A stretch of 7,993 nt of DNA. Origin: Frankiales bacterium (GTDB lineage Bacteria > Actinomycetota > Actinomycetes > Mycobacteriales > Jatrophihabitantaceae). Below are positions 1 to 5,642 of the stretch, piece after piece. How positions within the stretch are numbered: position 1 is the stretch's first letter; each line of letters opens with the position of its first letter. The translations under genes were made by a program, and so were the position numbers. The stretch is taken from NCBI GenBank assembly GCA_025963265.1, contig JAOPUY010000006.1, forward strand, positions 1 to 7,993, in the 5' to 3' direction. A model generated the notes under the pieces. That model did no database searches. It was not told the DNA's origin and worked only from the letters and a program-made list of their open reading frames with translations.

Positions 1-389
1 AAGCGATCGATTAGATAGCGCCGGACCGTCTCCACATGGGAGGGAGCGGCGGCGGCGACCACCGCGAATCCCGCGGCCGTCATCTCGGCGACCTGGCCCC
101 GCTTGTCGCCGGCGAAGTCGACCCGGCGGATCCAGCCCCGTTCCTCCAACCGCGCGACGGCGTGTGACAACCGGCTGCGCGAGGAGTGCGTGACCTCGGC
201 CAGCTCGCTCATCCGCATCGCGCGCTGCGGGTGTTCGGACAGCGGCACCAGAATTTCGAAATAACCGTGGGACAGGCCGCTGTCGGCCTGCAGCTCACGG
301 TCGAGGACATCGATCAGGGCGTTGAACCCCTCGATGAAAGCCCGCCACGCGGAATGCTCCTCCGGGGTGAGCCAGCGTGGTTCCGTCAC
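1..389 (-). CDS. MarR-family transcriptional regulator, 3' end beyond the window
   Basis: Probable DNA-binding transcription factor of the MarR family. Reading leftward from the GTG at 389, 129 codons stay open to the window edge. The protein starts VTEPRWLTPEEHSAWRAF. It continues through a dimerisation helix, then a winged helix-turn-helix (about residues 60-105) containing MRMSELAEVTHSSRSRLSHA and VARLEERGWIRRVD. The wing region follows with DFAGDKRGQVAEMTAAG, a typical MarR D-x-R-G-like wing turn. The family is usually 140-165 residues, so only the last helix is missing, cut by the window edge. The start is fixed by a GGAGG ribosome site at 395-399, five bases before the GTG. The gene is divergent from serA, and many MarR proteins control themselves and a divergent neighbour, but no ligand or target can be read from the sequence. 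The family call is sure; the regulon is unknown. Confidence 0.9.
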   Translation of the reverse strand, partial: MTEPRWLTPEEHSAWRAFIEGFNALIDVLDRELQADSGLSHGYFEILVPLSEHPQRAMRMSELAEVTHSSRSRLSHAVARLEERGWIRRVDFAGDKRGQVAEMTAAGFAVVAAAAPSHVETVRRYLIDR

Positions 390-394
390 GTCTG

Positions 395-399
395 CCTCC
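395..399 (-). promoter_or_regulatory. Ribosome binding site deciding the MarR gene start
   Basis: GGAGG on the minus strand, five bases (CAGAC) before the GTG at 389. It selects this GTG over other possible starts. It also shows that this gene has a leader, unlike the leaderless neighbours. Confidence 0.7.
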
Positions 400-434
400 G
401 TCCGCGGGCCTGCTCTGGCCCCACATCATCGCGT

Positions 435-480
435 CCGGGCCGCGCCGCCCTGTCGCCGGGGCGAGCACGCGGCGGCCCGG
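435..480. repeat. GC-only inverted repeat between the MarR gene and serA
   Basis: CCGGGCCGC at 435-443 is the exact reverse complement of GCGGCCCGG at 472-480, nine pairs enclosing 28 bases. It lies between two divergent genes, so it does not terminate either one. It could be an operator, a cruciform or chance in very GC-rich DNA. The wide spacing makes a simple dimer-binding site less likely. Confidence 0.3.
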
Positions 481-515
481 CGCAATTGGACCGGTTTTCG
501 CCTTCCGGCGGGTCG

Positions 516-521
516 TAGACT
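516..521 (+). promoter_or_regulatory. -10 element for leaderless serA transcription
   Basis: TAGACT fits the actinobacterial TANNNT -10 pattern. It is followed by exactly six bases and then the GTG start at 528, so transcription would begin at or next to the start codon. No purine-rich ribosome site is placed properly upstream of this GTG. The -35 region (around 492-498, CGGTTTT) is weak. Confidence 0.5.
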
Positions 522-527
522 GGTGAG

Positions 528-1742
528 GTGACCGCACACAAGCCAATTCGCGTCCTGCTGCTCGAGCAAATCCACCCCGACGCGGTCGAGCTGCTGCAGT
601 CCTCCGGCTTTGAGGTCACCGCCTTGGACCGCGCCTACGACGAGGACGAGCTCGTCGCCGCCATCGCCGTCGTCAATCTGCTGGGCATTCGATCGAAGAC
701 AAATGTCACCGAACGCGTGCTGGCCGCCGCGCCGAACCTGATGGCGATCGGCGCTTTCTGCATCGGCACGAACCAGATCGACCTGACGGCGGCGACCATG
801 CACGGCGTCACGGTGTTCAACGCGCCGTTCTCCAACACCCGCAGCGTCGTCGAGATGGCGATCGCCGAGCTCATCTCCTTGACCCGTCGCCTGTCGGAGA
901 AGAACGAGCTCATGCATCAGGGCGTCTGGGACAAATCGGCCTCGGGCTCGCACGAGGTGCGCGGCCGGACCCTGGGCATCATCGGCTACGGCAACATCGG
1001 CACGCAGTTGTCGGTGCTGGCTGAGAACCTCGGCATGCGAGTGCTGTTCTTCGACACGGCGGACAAGCTCGCGCTGGGCAACGCTCGCCGGGCGAGCACG
1101 ATCAAGGAGCTCCTGCACGACTCGGACGTCGTCACGCTGCACGTCGACGGCCGCCCGGAGAACAAGAACATCTTCGGCGAGGCCGAGTTCGCCGCGATGC
1201 GCGACCACAGCATCTTCCTCAACCTCTCGCGGGGATTCGTCGTCGACTACAGCGCCCTGGGCGCGCACATCCGCTCCGGCCACATCGCCGGCGCCGCCGT
1301 CGACGTCTTCCCCGAGGAGCCCAAGGGCCGCGGCGATGAGTTCGTCTCCGAGTTGCGAGGCCTGCCCAACGTCATCCTGACGCCGCATATCGGCGGCTCG
1401 ACGGAGGAGGCGCAGGAGGACATCGGCCAGTTCGTCGCCAACAAATTCGTCAGCTTCATCGCGGACGGGTCGACCTCGCTCAGCGTGAACCTGCCCGGCC
1501 TGGATCTGCCCCGCCGCCGCGACACGCTGCGGCTGGTGCATCTGCACCGCAACGTGCCCGGCGTGCTGGCCCGGATCAACGGCCTGCTGGCCGAGAAGGC
1601 GGTCAACGTTGAGGCCCAGTTACTCGGCACCCGCGGCGAGGTCGGCTACGTGGTCACCGACAGCGCCAGCGGCGTCACCCAGGCGATCGTCGACGAGATC
1701 CGTGCCATGCCCGAGACGATCAGCCTGCGCGTGTTGTTCTAG
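528..1742 (+). CDS. serA: D-3-phosphoglycerate dehydrogenase (E. coli-type, with C-terminal ACT domain)
   Basis: Oxidises 3-phosphoglycerate to 3-phosphohydroxypyruvate with NAD+, the first step of the phosphorylated serine pathway; cytoplasmic. At 404 residues it is close to E. coli SerA (410) and shorter than the ~530-residue form typical of actinobacteria, because the intervening ASB domain is absent. The NAD-binding glycine motif GYGNIG is at 153-158. The catalytic set is Arg235 (LSRGF), Glu264 (PEEP) and His287 (TPHIGG). W134 matches the E. coli hinge/active-site tryptophan region. An ACT domain fills about 334-404, and His340, Asn342 and Asn360 line up with the E. coli serine-binding residues, so serine feedback inhibition is predicted. 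The start is the GTG at 528, seven bases after a -10 element. It ends 23 bp from the convergent LLM gene. Some E. coli-type SerA proteins also act on 2-hydroxyglutarate, which cannot be judged here. Confidence 0.93.
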   Translation: MTAHKPIRVLLLEQIHPDAVELLQSSGFEVTALDRAYDEDELVAAIAVVNLLGIRSKTNVTERVLAAAPNLMAIGAFCIGTNQIDLTAATMHGVTVFNAPFSNTRSVVEMAIAELISLTRRLSEKNELMHQGVWDKSASGSHEVRGRTLGIIGYGNIGTQLSVLAENLGMRVLFFDTADKLALGNARRASTIKELLHDSDVVTLHVDGRPENKNIFGEAEFAAMRDHSIFLNLSRGFVVDYSALGAHIRSGHIAGAAVDVFPEEPKGRGDEFVSELRGLPNVILTPHIGGSTEEAQEDIGQFVANKFVSFIADGSTSLSVNLPGLDLPRRRDTLRLVHLHRNVPGVLARINGLLAEKAVNVEAQLLGTRGEVGYVVTDSASGVTQAIVDEIRAMPETISLRVLF

Positions 1743-1765
1743 CCCGTGCTAGCGCGCCACTGCGG

Positions 1766-2695
1766 TTAGACCTGGGGGAGCACCTCGGCCGCGATGAGCT
1801 CTAAGTGCTCCAGATCGGCCAGATCCATGATCTGCAGGTAGACCGTGCTCACGCCGATCTCGGCGTAACGGGCGATCTTGTCCACCACCTCGGCTGGGCT
1901 CCCGGCCAGGCCGTTGGACCGCAGCTCCTCGACCGTGCGGCCGATCGAGGCGGCCCGGTCCGCCAGCTGGCCCTCGGTCGATCCGACGCAGGTGGCCTGA
2001 GCCACCGACCAGGTCATCGAGTCCGCGGCCCGGCCGGCCGAGCCGAGGGCCGTCCGCACCCGTCCGAACACCTCGGCGCTGGCGGCCGGCGATCGAAAAC
2101 CCACGTTGTACTCATCGGCGAAGCGAGCGGCCAGTGCGGCCGACCGCGTCTTGCCGCTGCCGCCCAGAATGATCGGCGGACGGGGCGATTGCCGCGGCTT
2201 TGGCAGCCCCGGCGAGTCGGCGAGCTGGTAATGCTGGCCAGTGAAGCTGTAACGCTGGCCGGCCGGCGTCGTCCAGAGCCCGTTGATGATCTCCAACTGC
2301 TCGGAGAAGATGTCGAACCGCTCGGCGGTCGGCGGGAACGCGATCGCGTAGGCGCGGTGCTCCTGCTCAAACCAGCCGGCGCCGAATCCGAACTCGACCC
2401 GGCCGCCGCTCATCTGGTCGACCTGAGCGACGGAGACGGCCAGCGGGCCCGGCTGCCGGAACGTCGCGGGGGTGACCAACGTGCCCAGCCGGATTCGACT
2501 GGTCTCCCGCGCTAGGCCGGCCAGCGTGATCCAGGCGTCGGTCGAGCCGGGCTCGCCGCTTCCGGCACCCATGCGCAGGTAGTGGTCGGAGCGGAAGAAT
2601 CCGTCGAAGCCAAGGTCCTCGGTGGCGCGCGCGACCCGGAGCAGGTCCTCATAGGACGCGCCCTGCTGGGGCTCGGTGAAGATGCGAAGTCTCAT
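1766..2695 (-). CDS. LLM-class F420-dependent oxidoreductase (luciferase-like monooxygenase fold)
   Basis: A 309-residue TIM-barrel protein of the luciferase-like family. In actinobacteria, members of this subgroup (Rv1855c-like) are assigned to cofactor F420 rather than FMN. Visible family blocks are EDLGFDGFFRSDHYL (26-40), the TDAWITLAGLARETSRIRLG segment (53-72), LVTPATFRQPGPLAVSVAQ (73-91), DQMSGGRVEFGFGAGW (93-108), and PPIILGGSGKTRSAALAARF (about 172-191), the likely cofactor phosphate-binding loop. Length is normal and there is no signal peptide, so it is cytoplasmic. The substrate cannot be told from sequence. It converges on serA with a 23-bp gap and no clear terminator. It is divergent from the fadE5-like gene across 159 bp, so the two may share control elements. 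The ATG at 2695 is supported by a -10 element six bases upstream. The F420 assignment is family inference. Confidence 0.9.
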   Translation of the reverse strand: MRLRIFTEPQQGASYEDLLRVARATEDLGFDGFFRSDHYLRMGAGSGEPGSTDAWITLAGLARETSRIRLGTLVTPATFRQPGPLAVSVAQVDQMSGGRVEFGFGAGWFEQEHRAYAIAFPPTAERFDIFSEQLEIINGLWTTPAGQRYSFTGQHYQLADSPGLPKPRQSPRPPIILGGSGKTRSAALAARFADEYNVGFRSPAASAEVFGRVRTALGSAGRAADSMTWSVAQATCVGSTEGQLADRAASIGRTVEELRSNGLAGSPAEVVDKIARYAEIGVSTVYLQIMDLADLEHLELIAAEVLPQV

Positions 2696-2701
2696 GGCGT
2701 C

Positions 2702-2707
2702 AGGTTA
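2702..2707 (-). promoter_or_regulatory. -10 element for leaderless transcription of the LLM oxidoreductase
   Basis: On the minus strand TAACCT (TANNNT) is followed by six bases (GACGCC) and the ATG at 2695. This is the same spacing as in front of serA and the phosphatase gene. No ribosome site is present between them. Confidence 0.5.
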
Positions 2708-2742
2708 TCGCCGGGGCGCGGTTGGGCCGGAGTTGCAAGGGT

Positions 2743-2779
2743 TACTGGCGGGTAATACAGTCAACGTACTGGTGAGTAA
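2743..2779 (+). promoter_or_regulatory. Tandem operator-like repeat TACTGGYGRGTAA (two copies)
   Basis: Two copies of a 13-bp element, TACTGGCGGGTAA at 2743-2755 and TACTGGTGAGTAA at 2767-2779, agree at 11 of 13 bases and start 24 bp apart. The second copy is a partial palindrome (TACT-N4-AGTA); the first is TACT-N4-GGTA. Both sit in the divergent region between the LLM gene and the fadE5-like gene, 76-112 bp before the fadE5 start. A possible -10 (TAACTT, 2777-2782) overlaps the second copy. The layout fits binding of a dimeric repressor such as a TetR-family fatty-acid regulator. The regulator itself is not identifiable here. Confidence 0.5.
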
Positions 2780-2843
2780 CTTAGCGGCGGGCGCGGTCGC
2801 GGCAGTCGTTTTGTGGCCAGGCAACCCAGCAGACGTTGAATCC

Positions 2844-2847
2844 GGAG
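2844..2847 (+). promoter_or_regulatory. Ribosome binding site of the fadE5-like gene
   Basis: GGAG seven bases before the ATG at 2855. It fixes that start, which also gives the N-terminus expected for the family (M-x-HY-x-SN-x-RD). Confidence 0.6.
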
Positions 2848-2854
2848 TTCGATC

Positions 2855-4219
2855 ATGGGTCACTACATATCCAACCTTCGCGACATCGAGTTCAACCTCT
2901 TCGAGGTCCTCGGCACCGGTGACTTGCTGGGAACGGGACCGTTTTCCGAGCTCGATGCCACCACCGCCCGCGAGATCCTGAGCGAGGTCCGCCGGCTAGC
3001 CGAGGGCCCGCTGGCCGATTCCTACGCCGACTCCGATCGCAATCCGCCCGTCTTCGATCCGGAGACGTCGTCCGCGGTGCTGCCCGAGTCGTTCAAACAG
3101 TCCTACCGCGCCTGGCAGGAGGCCGAGTGGTGGCGCCTCGACGTCGCGCCCGAGTACGGCGGCACGACCGCGCCGCGCTCGCTGATCTGGTCGATGGCCG
3201 AGATGGTGCTCGGCGCCAATCCGGCCATCTGGATGTACGGCTGCGGCCCCGCGTTCGCCAACATCCTTCGCGAGTTGGGCACCGTCGAGCAACGCGCCAT
3301 CGGCCGGCTAATGGTCGAGAAGCAGTGGGGCTCCACCATGGTGCTGACCGAGCCCGAGGCCGGCTCGGATGTCGGGGCCGGCCGGACCAAGGCGATCAAG
3401 CAAGCCGACGGCACCTGGCACATCGAGGGTGTCAAGCGCTTCATCACCTCGGCTGAGCACGATCTGGCCGACAACATCGTCCATTACGTCCTCGCTCGCC
3501 CGGAAGGCGCGGGACCGGGGACGAAAGGACTCTCGCTGTTCGTCGTCCCCAAATACGACTTCGACTGGGCCACCGGCGAGCTCGGCGCGCGAAACGGCGT
3601 CTTCGTCAGCCACGTCGAGCACAAGATGGGGCTCAAGGTCTCGACCACGTGCGAGCTCCGGCTCGGCGAGACGACGCCGGCCAAGGGCTGGCTGCTGGGC
3701 GAGGTGCACGACGGGATCGCGCAGATGTTCAAGGTCATCGAGCACGCGCGGATGATGGTCGGCACCAAGGCGTACTCGGAGCTCTCAGCCGGCTATTTGG
3801 CCGCGCTCGACTACGCCAAGACCCGGATCCAGTCGGCCGATCTGACCCAGTCGGCCGATAAGACCGCGCCGCGGGTGAGCATCATCCACCACCCGGACGT
3901 GCGCCGACAGCTGATGACCCAGAAGGCCTACGCCGAGGGATTGCGCGCGCTCGCGCTCTACGCCGCCAGCGTCCAGGATCGGATCCAGGTCGCCGACTTC
4001 CAGCGGCGCGCCGCTGGCGAGGACCGAGCCGGCCAGCCGGCCGAGGGCGCCGCGTCGCTGGACGAGCGCCTCAACGACCTGCTGCTGCCGATCGTCAAAG
4101 GCTTCGGTTCGGAGCGCTCCTACGAGCAGCTCGGCCAATGTCTGCAGGTCTTCGGCGGCTCGGGTTACCTGCAGGACTACCCGATCGAGCAGTACATCCG
4201 GGACAACAAGATCGACTAG
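2855..4219 (+). CDS. N-terminal fragment of the fadE5-like acyl-CoA dehydrogenase, up to the amber codon
   Basis: This is the 454-residue product expected if the amber is read as a stop. It holds the N-terminal helical domain, the middle beta-domain (about 160-285) and most of the C-terminal helical domain with the FAD/dimer signature. It ends at NKID, four residues before the catalytic glutamate. About 168 residues of the FadE5-type C-terminal extension are lost. An active dehydrogenase is not expected from it, although folding and FAD binding may be partly kept. It starts at the ATG at 2855 with a good ribosome site. Confidence 0.6.
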   Translation: MGHYISNLRDIEFNLFEVLGTGDLLGTGPFSELDATTAREILSEVRRLAEGPLADSYADSDRNPPVFDPETSSAVLPESFKQSYRAWQEAEWWRLDVAPEYGGTTAPRSLIWSMAEMVLGANPAIWMYGCGPAFANILRELGTVEQRAIGRLMVEKQWGSTMVLTEPEAGSDVGAGRTKAIKQADGTWHIEGVKRFITSAEHDLADNIVHYVLARPEGAGPGTKGLSLFVVPKYDFDWATGELGARNGVFVSHVEHKMGLKVSTTCELRLGETTPAKGWLLGEVHDGIAQMFKVIEHARMMVGTKAYSELSAGYLAALDYAKTRIQSADLTQSADKTAPRVSIIHHPDVRRQLMTQKAYAEGLRALALYAASVQDRIQVADFQRRAAGEDRAGQPAEGAASLDERLNDLLLPIVKGFGSERSYEQLGQCLQVFGGSGYLQDYPIEQYIRDNKID

Positions 4220-4288
4220 CTCTACGAGGGCACCACGGCCATCCAGGGCGAGGTTTTCTTCTTCCGCAAGATCGTCCGGGACAAGGGC

Positions 4289-4726
4289 GTGGCGCTGGGG
4301 GCGTTGTCGAGCCAGATCCTGGCCTTCCTCGAGTCCATCTCCGACGTCGGGCGGCTCAAGCTGGAACGGGAGTCCGTCACCCAGGCCCTGACCGAGGTGG
4401 GGCTGATGGTGGGGGCGATGATCGGCCAGCTCACCTCGGCCCAAGAGGACCCCCGCAATATCTACAAGGTCGGCCTGAACGCGACCCGGCTGCTGATGTC
4501 CTGCGGCGATCTGGCCATCGGCTGGCTCTTGCTGCGGCAGGCGGCGGTCGCCCTGGACAAGCTGGACGGGGCTGAGCTCACCGACGCCGATCGCTCCTTC
4601 TATGAGGGCAAGCTCGCTGTCTCGCGGTTCTTCTCGGCCACCGTGCTGCCGGAGCTGGCCGCCCGGCGCAAGGTCGTGGAGAGCACCGACAACGCGGTCA
4701 TGGAGATCTCAGAAGACGCCTTTTAG
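4289..4726 (+). CDS. C-terminal fragment of the fadE5-like acyl-CoA dehydrogenase
   Basis: Same frame as the upstream fragment and a direct continuation of it. The first usable start after the amber is a GTG at 4289, giving 145 residues, but it has no convincing ribosome site. The family-like sequence really resumes at 4220. It corresponds to the C-terminal region special to FadE5-type dehydrogenases, including QEDPRNIYKVGLNATRLLMS and GWLLLRQAAVALDKL, with the end IMEISEDAF-like as in FadE5. Independent function is unlikely. It is listed because it would be annotated separately if the stop is taken literally. Confidence 0.4.
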   Translation: MALGALSSQILAFLESISDVGRLKLERESVTQALTEVGLMVGAMIGQLTSAQEDPRNIYKVGLNATRLLMSCGDLAIGWLLLRQAAVALDKLDGAELTDADRSFYEGKLAVSRFFSATVLPELAARRKVVESTDNAVMEISEDAF

Positions 4727-4762
4727 TCACCTGGCGCTCACCCGTGGGAGGCGGCCGGGCTC

Positions 4763-4768
4763 TATGTT
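4763..4768 (+). promoter_or_regulatory. -10 element for leaderless transcription of the phosphatase gene
   Basis: TATGTT is followed by six bases (GGGACG) and the GTG start at 4775. It gives the phosphatase its own promoter, independent of the broken fadE5-like gene 48 bp upstream. The -35 region is not recognisable. Confidence 0.55.
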
Positions 4769-4774
4769 GGGACG

Positions 4775-5590
4775 GTGACCTCTGACATCGCACGGGTGAA
4801 CTGGGTGCAGCTGGAAGGCACCGTCAACGTCCGAGACGTCGGCGGCGTGCCGACTGAGGACGGCTCGCGAGTCCGTCGGGGCGTCCTGCTCCGATCGGCG
4901 AATCTGCAGCACTTGACCGAGGACGATATCCGCGCGCTTCGCGAGGACTTCGGGATCCGCCGAGTGGTCGACCTGCGGACGGACACCGAGGTCTCCAAGG
5001 AGGGCCCCGGCCCGCTGCATGCGGTGCCGGAGATCGCCATCCACCACCTCTCGCTCTACCCCGACGGGACCATGTTCCTCGACCAGCCCGAGCCGCCGAG
5101 CCAGGTCGGACTACTCAGCCAGCCAGCGGAGGAGCCCGAGTCGGTGGACGGCCGCCCGGCCTTCGTCGCGCATTACCTGCGCTACCTGCAGCTCCGTCCG
5201 GAATCGATCGTGGCCGCGTTCCGCGCCGTCGCCGAGCCCGGCGGCACGATCGTGCATTGCGCTGCCGGCAAAGATCGCACCGGCGTCGTGGTCGCGCTGA
5301 TCCTGTCGGCCGTCGGGGTCTCCGCTGAGTTCATCGCCGCCGACTACGCGGCCACCGAGGAACAGATCGAGGCCATCGCCGCGCATCTTCGGCGTAGCAC
5401 CAGCGACCTCTACTCCCGGGAGATGTCGAAATCCGATCGCATCCCGCCGCCGAGCACCGAGCTCATGCTGACCGTGCTGGACGCGATCGAGCAGGACTTC
5501 GGGGGGATCAACGGCTGGCTGGCGACCCAGGGCTGGACCGAGCTGGACGCGCGCCGGCTGCGGGAGCGGCTGCTCGAGCCAGCGGCCTGA
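4775..5590 (+). CDS. PtpB-like protein tyrosine phosphatase
   Basis: A 271-residue phosphatase close in size and plan to Mycobacterium tuberculosis PtpB (276 residues). The active-site P-loop HCAAGKDRTG spans 161-170, with Cys162 as nucleophile, Arg168 binding phosphate, and the Lys166-Asp167 pair that marks this branch and is linked to activity on phosphotyrosine, phosphoserine and phosphoinositides. The N-terminal block VNVRDVGG (18-24) with LLRSANLQHLTEDD (38-51) and RRVVDLRTDTE (62-72) is the conserved Y_phosphatase3 region. A proline-rich insert (104-125) and the helix around 183-205 correspond to the variable lid area. There is no signal peptide; M. tuberculosis PtpB is exported without a classical one, but export here cannot be inferred. 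The GTG at 4775 is chosen because of the -10 element six bases before it. It converges on the NHL gene with a 52-bp gap. Confidence 0.92.
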   Translation: MTSDIARVNWVQLEGTVNVRDVGGVPTEDGSRVRRGVLLRSANLQHLTEDDIRALREDFGIRRVVDLRTDTEVSKEGPGPLHAVPEIAIHHLSLYPDGTMFLDQPEPPSQVGLLSQPAEEPESVDGRPAFVAHYLRYLQLRPESIVAAFRAVAEPGGTIVHCAAGKDRTGVVVALILSAVGVSAEFIAADYAATEEQIEAIAAHLRRSTSDLYSREMSKSDRIPPPSTELMLTVLDAIEQDFGGINGWLATQGWTELDARRLRERLLEPAA

Positions 5591-5642
5591 GCTCGCATCA
5601 AGCGGGTTGGCCGCCTTAGCCGGGTTTAGCGGGCGTTCGGGG

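Larger units (their letters stand above)
2855..4726 (+). pseudogene. fadE5: fadE5-like acyl-CoA dehydrogenase interrupted by an in-frame amber codon
   Basis: Read across one TAG at 4217-4219, this frame encodes a 623-position protein that follows the mycobacterial FadE5 (Rv0244c, about 611 residues) plan from end to end. These are FAD enzymes that desaturate acyl-CoA at C2-C3 in beta-oxidation. Blocks seen include the FadE5-like N-terminus, NPPVFDP (63-69), the first ACAD signature [13 protein letters not shown] (162-174), [13 protein letters not shown] (256-268) and the second signature with QVFGGSG (431-437) and YPIEQYIRD (442-450). Codon 455 is TAG. Directly after it come LYEGTTAIQG, whose Glu458 matches the catalytic base of the family (Glu376 of MCAD), and 168 codons of well-preserved C-terminal sequence. 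There is no frameshift. A single change C to A in a TCG serine codon would explain it. Alternatives are a sequencing error or readthrough. Called a pseudogene because the stop separates the catalytic base from the rest. Confidence 0.75.

Noticed and set aside
426..1547. A 373-codon open frame on the minus strand opposite serA
   Set aside because: It mirrors the serA codons; the composition is that of an antisense shadow in GC-rich coding DNA and it shows no family resemblance, while the plus strand is clearly SerA.
1743..1765. Terminator between serA and the convergent LLM gene
   Set aside because: The 23 bases hold only the short palindrome GCTAGC, with no usable stem or U tract.
3785..4444. 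A 219-codon minus-strand open frame opposite the fadE5-like gene, spanning the amber position
   Set aside because: It is low in recognisable motifs and rich in Leu, Gly, Asp and Arg, as expected from antisense of coding DNA. The plus strand carries the family signatures on both sides of the stop.
2855..4726. General reassignment of TAG to an amino acid, or pyrrolysine use
   Set aside because: TAG is the natural end of serA and of this very frame, and no pyrrolysine machinery is present in the window. Only local readthrough or mutation remains.
5591..5642. Three TTAGC repeats in the convergent gap between the phosphatase and NHL genes, considered as a bidirectional terminator
   Set aside because: They are short direct repeats and do not make a convincing stem; there is no U-rich tail in either direction.
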